Source: a virus. From it: a stretch of DNA of 30,524 bases. The position numbers were made by a program, and so were the translations under genes. The notes below the pieces were generated by a model. It searched no databases. It was not told where the DNA came from and saw nothing but the letters and a program-made list of their open reading frames with translations. This document shows positions 4,027 through 11,929 of the stretch, one piece after another (within the stretch, counting starts at the first letter, position 1; each line of letters begins with the position of its first letter). The stretch spans positions 1 through 30,524 of IMG/VR virus record IMGVR_UViG_3300037587_000181, one strand, 5' to 3'.

Positions 4027-4170
4027 ATGGAAAGTATTATCCGCACGGACTTTGATAAGTCCATAAACAGAGACCTCCTGAAAGGGGGCAAGTCTGTCTC
4101 AAGGAAAAGGAATGCCCGTAGGAAGCAAAAAGTTAAAAACATCGACGTTAAAAAAGGCAAAAGTTTCTAA
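4027..4170 (+). CDS. small ORF carrying the capsid N-terminal peptide
   Basis: This 47-residue ORF (ATG 4027) lacks an obvious ribosome binding site and overlaps the portal start by 59 bases, but its residues 2-19 match residues 5-22 of the major capsid protein at 12 of 18 positions, with four conservative changes. Many codons differ synonymously between the copies, which argues that the peptide sequence is selected. The C-terminal half is Lys/Arg-rich. It may bind the same partner as the capsid N-terminus (scaffold, portal or DNA), but this is inference. The reading frame also contains a GGACTT-TGAT-AAGTCC hairpin (4047-4062). Confidence 0.6.
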   Translation: MESIIRTDFDKSINRDLLKGGKSVSRKRNARRKQKVKNIDVKKGKSF

Positions 4171-6178
4171 AAAAGAAGTCATAACTAAGCGCGATATGGA
4201 GGGCTTTAAGGGTTCTCTACCCCTGGACTTCAAGAAGGTCATGAAGTCTGGGAAGACACTCCGTGAAGAACTCTCTAAACATATTAATGAGGTCTTAACT
4301 CAGGAGATAAAGAACCAGGCACCGCGTATTAAGAAGTTAAAAGAGTGGCAAGACCTGTATAAGGGCCATAGAGATGAGAGAACATGGCCTTTTCCACATT
4401 GCGCTAATACGACTTCACCCCTAACGCGGTCAAATACGGACGCGATTCACGTGAGAATCCACGATGCCCTCTTTAATAAGAGAAAATTCTGGATCATGAA
4501 GGCTAGTAAGCCCGAGGCAGTGGGAATTGATCGTGAAATCGAAGATTATCTTGACTGGTTCCAGCGAAACATCCTAAAAATGCGCACCAAGTTACAATCT
4601 CCGTTACTTCAGTGCGTAAAAACGGGTACTGGCGTAATAAAACTCGGATGGGAGTCAAAGAAACGGACATCCTATAGGTACGCCACAAAGGAAGAGATAG
4701 CAGATAAGGAAGTTACAACCTACAAGCTCCCTGGAAGTAAGACTCCTGGTGTTAAGTATGTTCATACTGAGTACGAAGGGCCACAAATCTATGGTATCCC
4801 GAGAGAAGACTGGATAATCTCCTCAGATGCAAAATCTGTACAGGATGCGTACTTGTGCGGGTTTAAGTTTACTCTTCGAAAACCAGAGATCGACCTTCGT
4901 GTTAGACAGGGGATATTTTATAAAGAGCAGGCGGATAAGTTGATTGCTCCAGATAAAACAGACCCTGTTAAAGAAGGTCGCGCAGAGGCTCAGCATAAGA
5001 AAATAGAGTACGTTGATGCAACCAAGCCGTTTGAAATCTGGGAGCTATGGACTAGCTTCGATGTGGATGAAGACGGGGAAGAGGACGATATTGTCCTAAC
5101 ATTGCATAAAGAAACTGAGACACTTCTTAACGGAATCTACAACCCGCTATTTATTGGGTTTAAACCGTTTGTACCCCTGGTGTTTTATCCTCACGAATAC
5201 TGTGTAGACGGGGAGGGAATAGCAGAGATACTTGAGAGCATCCAGTATGAGATTGATTCGTTGCATAACCAGAAAATTGATAGACTTACACAGATTAACA
5301 ACCCCGTGATATTCATTAAGGAGGGTAGTAACCTGGAGGGTCTTGAGTATCTGGAACCAGGGAAAGTATATGTTTCTGACATGGATTTAGATAGGGCCAT
5401 CAAGGAGTTTAGATGGTCTGATACTACGTATGCCATCGACAAGGAAGAGGCTATGCTGATGTCTCAGGGAGATAGGGCTGTTGGTATTACGCCTAATGTT
5501 CTTGGAATCTCGACTGCTGAGAGACCAGTAGCGAAAGAGACATTTGCGAATATCCAAGAGGCGAATAAGAAGTTCCAACACGGTATTGCGAATCTTCGTC
5601 TCGGGCTGGCCGAGATTGCATTTATGATTATTGAATTTTATGCCCAGTACCAGCCAACATATAAATACACTACTCAGACTGGGGCGCCTCTTAAAGACGG
5701 TGCTGAGCCTGAGTGGGAAGTCAAGAAGGTTAACTTTCCTATCCACATTATTCGGGATGGGCTAGAAGTAGAACTCTTTGCTTCCACAGAATTACTGAAC
5801 CAAGAGGTTCGACGTGAAGTGAATATCGCTGTGTATCAGATGCTCAGTGATTTCTATACAAAAACGGCAGGCATGGTAGAAGCGCTCCTAAGCAATGAAG
5901 TGCCAAAAGAGTTTAAGAAGTTCTTGCTTAGCATTATGAAGAAGGGTGACGAGCGTATTGAGAAAGTACTCGAAGACTTTGACCAGGCTGATTCAGAAAT
6001 GTACAGAGTGGATATTGAGAAGGTAATCGATGTTGAGAAAGCATTAAACATGCCACCGCCACCACCACCACAGGTTGATGAACAGGGGAACCCAATAGAA
6101 GAAGGAGGACAGAGTGCCAGACCAACCCCTAGAAGGAGTATGAAAACATTGCCAAGACTCAGTTCTGGGCAATACTAA
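4112..6178 (+). CDS. portal protein (head-tail connector)
   Basis: The 688-residue protein resembles portals of short-tailed phages: a helical N-terminal region, a mixed wing, and around residues 365-395 the stretch with Asp-Gly-Glu-Gly-Ile-Ala-Glu leading into a long helix, typical of P22-like and related portals. It would form the dodecameric DNA gate at one capsid vertex, docking TerL and the adaptor. The start ATG follows AAGGAAAAGG. The first 22 residues are Lys-rich, and a run of six prolines lies near residue 650 before a flexible tail. Its position ahead of scaffold and capsid matches the standard order. Confidence 0.88.
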   Translation: MPVGSKKLKTSTLKKAKVSKKEVITKRDMEGFKGSLPLDFKKVMKSGKTLREELSKHINEVLTQEIKNQAPRIKKLKEWQDLYKGHRDERTWPFPHCANTTSPLTRSNTDAIHVRIHDALFNKRKFWIMKASKPEAVGIDREIEDYLDWFQRNILKMRTKLQSPLLQCVKTGTGVIKLGWESKKRTSYRYATKEEIADKEVTTYKLPGSKTPGVKYVHTEYEGPQIYGIPREDWIISSDAKSVQDAYLCGFKFTLRKPEIDLRVRQGIFYKEQADKLIAPDKTDPVKEGRAEAQHKKIEYVDATKPFEIWELWTSFDVDEDGEEDDIVLTLHKETETLLNGIYNPLFIGFKPFVPLVFYPHEYCVDGEGIAEILESIQYEIDSLHNQKIDRLTQINNPVIFIKEGSNLEGLEYLEPGKVYVSDMDLDRAIKEFRWSDTTYAIDKEEAMLMSQGDRAVGITPNVLGISTAERPVAKETFANIQEANKKFQHGIANLRLGLAEIAFMIIEFYAQYQPTYKYTTQTGAPLKDGAEPEWEVKKVNFPIHIIRDGLEVELFASTELLNQEVRREVNIAVYQMLSDFYTKTAGMVEALLSNEVPKEFKKFLLSIMKKGDERIEKVLEDFDQADSEMYRVDIEKVIDVEKALNMPPPPPPQVDEQGNPIEEGGQSARPTPRRSMKTLPRLSSGQY

Positions 6179-6378
6179 GTCAAGAGGTTGAGAAGAGAAT
6201 AAAGACCTACTCAGAAGGACTTGAGGATGCGGAACTGTCGCTTCATTCTCACCTTGCTTCAAAAGACCAGGGCAGGATTGATTCTCTTAGGTGGATAGTA
6301 AGAGTAATAAAAGATATTAGAGACGGGAAAATCTCTTTAAAGACCCCGTTGAAAAGTATTGGAGGTTTAAATGTCTGA
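6148..6378 (+). CDS. small conserved-looking protein between portal and scaffold, ATT start
   Basis: A frame closed upstream by TAG (6130-6132) codes for about 76 residues and overlaps both neighbours. It has no ATG, GTG or TTG at its beginning; AAGGAG (6133-6138) lies nine bases before ATT 6148, which I take as the start (Met-Ala-Lys-Thr-Gln-Phe-Trp). The product is helical and charged, with a Gln-Gly-Arg-Ile-x-x-Leu-Arg-Trp motif that I associate from memory with small proteins at this place in other podoviral genomes. Alternatively it could be made by -1 frameshifting at the portal 3' end. The role may be assembly, but is unknown. Confidence 0.6.
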   Translation: MAKTQFWAILSQEVEKRIKTYSEGLEDAELSLHSHLASKDQGRIDSLRWIVRVIKDIRDGKISLKTPLKSIGGLNV

Positions 6379-7300
6379 TTTCGTAGAGGGGAGGACTTTC
6401 CACGATGCAAAACCTGAAGACATGTCTGTTATCACTGACCCTGATGTCAGAAAGAAACTAGGTTTGCGGGAAGCCCCCAAGAAAGATGATGACGCGACCC
6501 CTAAAGACGACGGTACTAAGAAGGATGATGATTTAAAGATTCCTGAAAAGTACGAGGGAAAATCGCAAGAAGACCTGCTAAAGATTTTAGTTGACCGAGA
6601 CAAAAGTTTCGGAGAACAGGGTACTCGCCTTAAGAAGGTAGAGGACGACCTGGAGTTCAACAAGAGAATAGCAGAGCTTAATCGTCGAGATGCTCCCGCA
6701 CCAGTAAAAACGGATACGGAGCCTGTGCTCAAGCCTGAGATGCCTGAGTACAAAGATGACGACTTTATATCATTTAAAGACGTTAAAAAGCTAGTTGGTA
6801 GTGCAATACAAGAAGACAGGAAAGTGACACAAACAGTTAGTCAAGAGAAGCTGCTCAATATGATTGGCATTGCTCACGATGAGGGAATGAAATCCCTCAA
6901 AGGGAAGAAAGTTGCCGAGGGGATTGAACAGGAAACTTCGATGGCTATGTTTGAGCATTTTAAACCATTGGTTGAAAAAGGTTACGATGTTTCTTCTTAT
7001 CTAAGAGACCCTGCTCAATGGGAGAAGGCTGCGCGTAGCGTACGCTTTCGACGTGAAGAGTATGACTATCTCACAGAAGGTAAGAAAGAAGACAAGAAAC
7101 CAGAGGAAGATATCAGCCCAATGGCCCCTATTAAAGGGGAAGCGCCTGGAGGACGTGGTGCACCATCATATGGTGAAGAACCTATTCGGTTAACCGAACA
7201 TAATAAAGGTATTATGGAGCGGTTTGATTTATCGGAAGATGAAACTGAAAAGGGACTGCGGGAAATCCGAGACGCTCGTCGTAGAGGAGAAGCAGTATAA
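6371..7300 (+). CDS. capsid scaffolding protein
   Basis: This 309-residue protein is highly charged, with long Lys/Asp/Glu-rich and probably coiled-coil or disordered stretches, a Pro/Ala-rich linker near residues 108-125, no cysteine and no enzymatic motif. Size, composition and position between portal and capsid gene fit a scaffolding protein that guides procapsid assembly and is then lost. The Met-Ser-Asp start is preceded by GGAGG. Recognition is by composition and context rather than a sequence signature. Confidence 0.7.
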   Translation: MSDFVEGRTFHDAKPEDMSVITDPDVRKKLGLREAPKKDDDATPKDDGTKKDDDLKIPEKYEGKSQEDLLKILVDRDKSFGEQGTRLKKVEDDLEFNKRIAELNRRDAPAPVKTDTEPVLKPEMPEYKDDDFISFKDVKKLVGSAIQEDRKVTQTVSQEKLLNMIGIAHDEGMKSLKGKKVAEGIEQETSMAMFEHFKPLVEKGYDVSSYLRDPAQWEKAARSVRFRREEYDYLTEGKKEDKKPEEDISPMAPIKGEAPGGRGAPSYGEEPIRLTEHNKGIMERFDLSEDETEKGLREIRDARRRGEAV

Positions 7301-7995
7301 TGCCTAGAACACTAAGACAAATTCATTTTGTTGACCTTGCTCATTCGAAGCTTGATGACGGTGGAGTCGCTGATTTAAGACGTAAGCGCGGAGAAGCGCT
7401 TATCGATGTAAAGGCAGCACAAAAGGTTCCACAGCCAAAGAGAACAGAGGAGCAGAGGCATACACTGGCTACACTTAAGGACACGTTAAAGACAGCTCAG
7501 ACACAGCTTAAACAAGCTGAAGAAGCTGCGAGCAGAGAATTTAAGAACGGTATAAAAGAAGGGCGCCTGCGTTTTATACGTAAGGTTCTCGTCGATTTTA
7601 AGGGCATTAAAGCGCCAAGGCCAAAACACTACCTGAAGTGGTGTCGATACGACGCCTTTAATAACTACAGGGAATTTCGAGATTGGCAGGCAGCGAGAAA
7701 TTGGTCTCCTGTTATTGCTGGTCGAGACCCGTACTGGCCTGATGGAATAGCTCCAAACAATCAGAATTACTATGTTTTTGGTGACCTGATTATGATGAAG
7801 ACAAACATGAAAGATTATCTTCTTCAGCGTTGGGAGGACATCCAGAGGTCGCAACATGCCCCAGCCGATGCTATCGCAAAGTTCAAATCGGACGTTGAGA
7901 GAAGCGGAGGTGACGTTCCTGATGAAATCATCCAGACAATTATGGGTGAGTTCGACAAGAAATTCAAACGCGGTGAACTAAGCGCACCTGTTTAA
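7300..7995 (+). CDS. virion-associated protein, unknown
   Basis: This 231-residue protein is coupled to the scaffold gene by TAATG. Residues 35-90 are Lys/Glu/Gln-rich and likely a coiled coil. A compact Trp/Tyr-rich region follows (around 105-175), containing Phe-Gly-Asp-Leu-Ile-Met-Met-Lys, with a charged helical C-terminus. The location suggests a head-assembly or minor head protein. It lacks the catalytic features of a prohead protease (no evident Ser/His/Asp set). No family named. Confidence 0.7.
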   Translation: MPRTLRQIHFVDLAHSKLDDGGVADLRRKRGEALIDVKAAQKVPQPKRTEEQRHTLATLKDTLKTAQTQLKQAEEAASREFKNGIKEGRLRFIRKVLVDFKGIKAPRPKHYLKWCRYDAFNNYREFRDWQAARNWSPVIAGRDPYWPDGIAPNNQNYYVFGDLIMMKTNMKDYLLQRWEDIQRSQHAPADAIAKFKSDVERSGGDVPDEIIQTIMGEFDKKFKRGELSAPV

Positions 7996-8023
7996 GTCCC
8001 AGTTTTAGTTTTTTTCTTCCATG

Positions 8024-8045
8024 ATGACGGACGTTGGTCTGTCAT
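8024..8045 (+). promoter_or_regulatory. 9 bp stem-loop in decoration-gene leader
   Basis: ATGACGGAC and GTCTGTCAT pair over nine positions (one G-U) around loop GTTG, ending 21 bases before the decoration gene's ATG. A T-rich tract lies upstream rather than downstream, so it is not a + strand terminator. An mRNA processing or stabilising structure is more likely. Confidence 0.6.
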
Positions 8046-8066
8046 ACTAATTACGGAGGAAATCAA

Positions 8067-8507
8067 ATGGGATTTCAATTAATAGAGGGCCCACCTAATA
8101 TTGTTTATTTTCAACAATCTGGGTCTTCAGCAACAGAATTCTATGTTGGCGACCCCGTGATATTCTCTAGTGGCAAAATCATAATTGCCACCTCTGGTGC
8201 GAATGTTTTAGGAATTTCTGCCAAACAGGCAACGGGTACAGCTAATACCTGGCTTCCTATTCATTTACTTTCACTAGAGCAAATTTGGAGTATTGCTGTT
8301 GACGGCGCAACTACACCTGCTATCGCTTCCCACGTGGGAGTGAACTATGACCTCACAATTTCTGCTGGGGTTACGGTTCTTAATGTAGCTGGTACAACTG
8401 CTGCTGGTTGGTACGTTCTCGGTCTTGACGGACGAGACGTTCCTGCTGCTGGTACACGAGTTCTCGTGAAGCCAGAGTCTGACACAATACTACCGTTTGG
8501 AGACTAA
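8067..8507 (+). CDS. capsid decoration-like protein
   Basis: This 146-residue protein starts at ATG 8067 behind ACGGAGGAA; an upstream extension of the frame would run through the hairpin and lacks a binding site. It is beta-rich, with many Gly, Ala, Thr and Val residues, few charges, and no cysteine or membrane segment. Placement immediately before the major capsid gene is typical of head-decoration or stabilising proteins that bind the expanded capsid. No specific family motif seen; the call is mostly contextual. Confidence 0.65.
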   Translation: MGFQLIEGPPNIVYFQQSGSSATEFYVGDPVIFSSGKIIIATSGANVLGISAKQATGTANTWLPIHLLSLEQIWSIAVDGATTPAIASHVGVNYDLTISAGVTVLNVAGTTAAGWYVLGLDGRDVPAAGTRVLVKPESDTILPFGD

Positions 8508-8508
8508 C

Positions 8509-9447
8509 ATGGCTAATGTTGACAGCATAATGAGGACAGACTGGGATACCAGTACAAACAGGGATATCCTGAAACTTGGTCTACGTAAACTTTTTGACAA
8601 CACGCAAAGAGAAGCGGTTGTCGAATATCCTATTGTTGTTAATGACTTAACAACTAAGGAATACTACGAAAGAGACCAGCAAATCGCAGGGTTAAGCTTA
8701 GCTCAACCCGTACGCGAGGGTCAGAATATTCCTATTCAAGCACCACCATTCGGTGAAAGCGTTACATACACACAAACTGGATTCGGAACTGGGTTCCGTA
8801 TCACACACATGATGGACTACTTTAACAAGTACAAACTTCTGAATAGATGGACATCAGACCTTGGCAAAGTTCAAAAAGAAACTAAGGACATTGAGATTGC
8901 TAAAATGTTCAATAGTCCTACGGTATCTACCTACGGTGGAACTGGTTTCGACAGCCAGGTTCTTGCGTACGCTACTCATACTGGACTTGCATCTGGAACT
9001 GGCGACAACTACAATAACTACGCTAACGCAGGACTTTCAATCACAGCACTTGAAGACATGAGATACTACTTCACCACACTTGTGGATGACTTAGGTATGT
9101 ACATGGGTGCTGTACCAACAATTCTCGCAATCGAACCTTCACTGTACTTCACAGCTAAAGAGATTCTTGGCTCAGAGGGTAAAGCTCACGAGATGAGCAA
9201 TACCATCAACGTTCTAAAAGAACTTAATCTGACCTGTTTTGAATACCACAGGCTGACAAGTACTACTGCATGGTTCGTTGAAGCGAAGAGTGACAAAAAC
9301 TTCGACATCAATGTTATGACATCTATGAATCCAACATTCTGGACAAAAGATGCTCCTGACATGACGAAGGACACAATCGTGTTCTCACTCCAATACTTCA
9401 CATACGGCTTTGGAGACCCAAGAACGTATTATTGCGGTAACACCTAA
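8509..9447 (+). CDS. major capsid protein, HK97 fold
   Basis: The 312-residue protein has the length, composition and context of an HK97-fold capsid protein: an N-terminal charged arm, a loop with Pro and Gly residues, a spine-helix region, and a C-terminal A-domain-like beta segment with Phe-Thr-Tyr-Gly-Phe-Gly-Asp-Pro near the end. ATG 8509 is preferred over an in-frame TTG at 8497 because TGGAGA lies just before it. Residues 5-22 recur in the small ORF at 4027. No long protease-removed N-terminal domain is evident, consistent with a separate scaffold gene. Confidence 0.85.
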   Translation: MANVDSIMRTDWDTSTNRDILKLGLRKLFDNTQREAVVEYPIVVNDLTTKEYYERDQQIAGLSLAQPVREGQNIPIQAPPFGESVTYTQTGFGTGFRITHMMDYFNKYKLLNRWTSDLGKVQKETKDIEIAKMFNSPTVSTYGGTGFDSQVLAYATHTGLASGTGDNYNNYANAGLSITALEDMRYYFTTLVDDLGMYMGAVPTILAIEPSLYFTAKEILGSEGKAHEMSNTINVLKELNLTCFEYHRLTSTTAWFVEAKSDKNFDINVMTSMNPTFWTKDAPDMTKDTIVFSLQYFTYGFGDPRTYYCGNT

Positions 9448-9460
9448 GTAGGAGGATGAT

Positions 9461-10447
9461 ATGAGTGGAACACCTGATATGTTAACTCACCTGGGTGGAG
9501 TTCCTGTAGGGGTAGACCGTTTAGCATCAATGTTCCAAGCTGGAAATATCTGGTTTGTGGACGGTACTGACGGTCAAACACGCTTCGAGGGGAAAACACC
9601 GAGCGACGCGAAAGCGTTACCTTCTGCTGCAGTTACGGCTGCTTCAAGAGAAGGAATCATCTACATTCGACCAATGACTACCGTTGCCTGTGCCGATGTT
9701 TACTATTCAGATAACATCACAATTCCGATTACCAAACCGCAACTCCAACTTATTGGATGCGGGGCTGGGGGTGGTATCCCTGGATATAGGGGTTCGGCAC
9801 AACTTAGGGCTGCAACAACTACAAGTTCACTTATCACCATTGAATCAAGCGGTGTGGTCGTTGAGAATTTACATCTCAACGGTACATCTATGACTGCTGG
9901 CAATCTGATTAAGGCGGTTAGAAGCGCGACGGTTCAAGCTGTATGCGCGAAAGTTCGAAACAATCGCTTTATTACGGGTGGTGCTGAACTTACCGCAGTT
10001 TGGTTTGGAAGTTGTCAGTACAGTTGGCTTGAAGATAACCTCTTCCTGGATTGCTACAGAGGCTTCCATCTAGAGGCGACTTCTGGTTCACCACAAAGCA
10101 TCGTATGCCAAAGAAACATCTTTTCTGGAATGGTACTACAAAGAGACGTAGATATTTATGTCACAGCGACTGACATTCAAAGTAAGGGTCACCTAATTCA
10201 CGAAAACATCTTTGCTGACGGACAACCGAATCATGCGACTGCTCGATACCAGACATTCATCGACTTCAGTAACACCTCTGGTGTTTCTACTGGAATCGTT
10301 AGCAGAAACTGTTTTGCAACGACTGATGATAATTCGCTGGGTACTTCTGGTGGTGTCGCTAAGCTACCTGCTGGTTGGTTTGCGGTTGCGAACTACTATG
10401 AAGGTACAAGCGCTGCTGGACTAGCTGGACATCTGACAAGAGCGTAA
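9461..10447 (+). CDS. right-handed beta-helix virion protein
   Basis: This 328-residue protein has an N-terminal segment with Val-Asp-Gly-Thr-Asp-Gly followed by repeated short beta rungs, with Asn-rich turns (Glu-Asn-Leu-His-Leu-Asn-Gly, Arg-Asn-Arg-Phe, Glu-Asp-Asn-Leu-Phe, Arg-Asn-Ile-Phe), the pattern of pectate-lyase-like parallel beta-helices. In phages that fold is usual for tailspikes. Here it directly follows the capsid gene with its own TAGGAGG site, so a head fibre or capsid-attached spike is possible. No catalytic motif could be assigned by eye. Confidence 0.75.
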   Translation: MSGTPDMLTHLGGVPVGVDRLASMFQAGNIWFVDGTDGQTRFEGKTPSDAKALPSAAVTAASREGIIYIRPMTTVACADVYYSDNITIPITKPQLQLIGCGAGGGIPGYRGSAQLRAATTTSSLITIESSGVVVENLHLNGTSMTAGNLIKAVRSATVQAVCAKVRNNRFITGGAELTAVWFGSCQYSWLEDNLFLDCYRGFHLEATSGSPQSIVCQRNIFSGMVLQRDVDIYVTATDIQSKGHLIHENIFADGQPNHATARYQTFIDFSNTSGVSTGIVSRNCFATTDDNSLGTSGGVAKLPAGWFAVANYYEGTSAAGLAGHLTRA

Positions 10448-10474
10448 ACTGAGATAAAATTCAAGTTGATATAC

Positions 10475-10497
10475 GGGGGGAAGTGAGTCTTCCCCCC
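10475..10497 (+). terminator. strong GC-rich stem-loop after the capsid module
   Basis: GGGGGGAAG and CTTCCCCCC form a perfect 9 bp stem with loop TGAGT. Only ACATCTTT follows, so it is a weak intrinsic terminator at best. It may attenuate transcription out of the capsid genes or protect mRNA ends. It lies 20 bases before the next gene's ATG. Confidence 0.65.
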
Positions 10498-10517
10498 ACA
10501 TCTTTAACGGAGGAAAT

Positions 10518-10733
10518 ATGGCAAAATTAGCAGTAAGGGTCATTCTTGACATCACTATATCGGACGAAGAGTCTGGTTCACCACCAAGTCCTGTATATGA
10601 TATGCAGGACGAGATAGAGAATATCATCAGTGATGGTTGTGGTGCCGAGGGATTTACCTATGAACGACTTGCCAGTAACGTCGTTGATGACTGTAGACTT
10701 GATGATGTATTCGAAATCACGGAGGTACCATGA
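10518..10733 (+). CDS. small acidic protein, paralogue of next gene
   Basis: This 71-residue acidic ORF has ACGGAGGAA before ATG. Its second half shares a pattern with the following gene: Ile-Ile, two residues, Gly-Cys, Ala, Gly-aromatic, Tyr-Glu, then Val and Asp-rich turns. It overlaps that gene by ATGA. A small alpha/beta fold is likely. No function recognised. Confidence 0.65.
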   Translation: MAKLAVRVILDITISDEESGSPPSPVYDMQDEIENIISDGCGAEGFTYERLASNVVDDCRLDDVFEITEVP

Positions 10734-10900
10734 GAGAAATAGTTGAACTCCTAGTTCTCATTGAGTGCGAAGAGGAGCACCTGGGTTACATTGGAACTAT
10801 TATCGAAGCTGGCTGTACCGCAAGGGGATACTCGTATGAGTCTATCCCAGTCAACGATGGTGGTGATTTCGGAGCATACTACAAGGTGGTAAAAGAGTAA
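10730..10900 (+). CDS. small acidic protein, paralogue of previous gene
   Basis: A 56-residue ORF begins ATGA at the previous gene's stop, with GGAGG upstream, and ends TAATG into the next gene. Residues 24-43 align with the preceding protein (Ile-Ile-x-x-Gly-Cys-x-Ala-x-Gly-aromatic-x-Tyr-Glu), suggesting tandem duplication. No known family. Confidence 0.65.
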   Translation: MREIVELLVLIECEEEHLGYIGTIIEAGCTARGYSYESIPVNDGGDFGAYYKVVKE

Positions 10901-11121
10901 TGGAAATTATTATTCGTGGTCATAGTAGAGGTGGCAACGCCGAACAGAGGCGCCTAAAGGGAAAAAGCGTAACAGAGTTTGCTAAGAACCTAGAAAGCGA
11001 AGGCTGGCCCAGTGAGTTTAGAAGTGAAGATGAGCGCTCAAGGGTGAAGTTTGTTGAAAAGAAACTCGGACGAGCGCTTGAAAAGGACGAAATCAAGAGA
11101 ATTAATTTAAGTAAAATTTAA
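10900..11121 (+). CDS. small basic protein, unknown
   Basis: This 73-residue protein, coupled by TAATG, begins with a hydrophobic beta strand and His-Ser-Arg-Gly-Gly, followed by charged helices. The Lys/Arg/Glu-rich C-terminal half looks helical. No cysteines, no membrane segment, no domain recognised. It belongs to the same run of small genes between capsid module and connector. Confidence 0.6.
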   Translation: MEIIIRGHSRGGNAEQRRLKGKSVTEFAKNLESEGWPSEFRSEDERSRVKFVEKKLGRALEKDEIKRINLSKI

Positions 11122-11130
11122 GGAGGCTTA

Positions 11131-11370
11131 ATGCCTAAGATTGAAGACGAAATCAAACGGCTTGAACAGGAAGCAAGCACGCTGACACAGAAAGCCAAGC
11201 AACTCGGTGAGGCGTACAATAACATCGGGATGCAGATTCGTAAGACTCGGGAGGAACTCCTTATAGTAGAAGGACAATTTAGAGCCTTTAAATCAATGTT
11301 ACCCCAAAAACAAGAAGAACAGAAGAAGAAAACAATAAGGGGTAAGAGAGGAAAGAAAAATGGCACATAA
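11131..11370 (+). CDS. small coiled-coil protein
   Basis: A 79-residue protein with AAGGAGG before ATG. Residues 1-60 show heptad-like hydrophobic spacing between Lys/Glu/Gln residues, a probable coiled coil; the C-terminal 20 residues are Lys/Arg-rich. No membrane segment. It overlaps the next gene by 11 bases. It may be a structural linker or assembly factor, but no family is recognised. Confidence 0.65.
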   Translation: MPKIEDEIKRLEQEASTLTQKAKQLGEAYNNIGMQIRKTREELLIVEGQFRAFKSMLPQKQEEQKKKTIRGKRGKKNGT

Positions 11371-11929
11371 AGGAACAATATGGGAAATTAGCGTAGAGGG
11401 TGTAATCTTTGACAGACCTGTCTGGATTCAAAAAGCTGTCTTAATTCCCAATGCCGACGATGACTTTGCGACCTTCAGTTCATGGGGGCCAGAGACAAAC
11501 AATCCAACCGTTAGAACAACTATGTTACGGAAAACCGTTTCGGTTACAAGTACGACTACACTCACGTCTACTGGTAATTTTGAAGCTGCTGAAGTTGTTA
11601 TTCAGGATATCATACAGATAACCTATTCATCTACAGGTTATAATCTGGGACACTGGCAGGTAGCCACCAGAAGTAATGACAACGCTATCATAGTTGATAT
11701 CGGAGTAGGGGCATGGAGCACCAAGGCTGGCCCCTTAAACAATGATACTGCTGCGACGTATGATTGGAAGATATGGAATGAGCAGACAATATTCGCCCTG
11801 GCTACTGCCAATGACGCCGTAAACACTGAAATAGATTTCACTGGTATGGGTCGTAGGGGTCGTAGATTTCCAAATCTATCATGCGCTAGTCTTGATTCAA
11901 GCACAAAAGTTATACTGTACATTGCATAA
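11360..11929 (+). CDS. beta-rich structural protein, unknown
   Basis: This 189-residue protein is Thr/Ser/Val/Ile-rich with regular alternation typical of beta sandwiches, a Thr/Ser-rich stretch around residues 54-75 and few charged helices. AGAGGAAAG precedes ATG 11360. Its place between capsid and connector genes suggests a virion component (minor head or decoration). There are no catalytic signatures. The stop overlaps the next start (TAATG). Confidence 0.6.
   Translation: MAHKGTIWEISVEGVIFDRPVWIQKAVLIPNADDDFATFSSWGPETNNPTVRTTMLRKTVSVTSTTTLTSTGNFEAAEVVIQDIIQITYSSTGYNLGHWQVATRSNDNAIIVDIGVGAWSTKAGPLNNDTAATYDWKIWNEQTIFALATANDAVNTEIDFTGMGRRGRRFPNLSCASLDSSTKVILYIA

Noticed and set aside
8497-8508. 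TTG 8497 as capsid start
   Set aside because: ATG 8509 has TGGAGA at proper spacing; the TTG would lie on that binding site.
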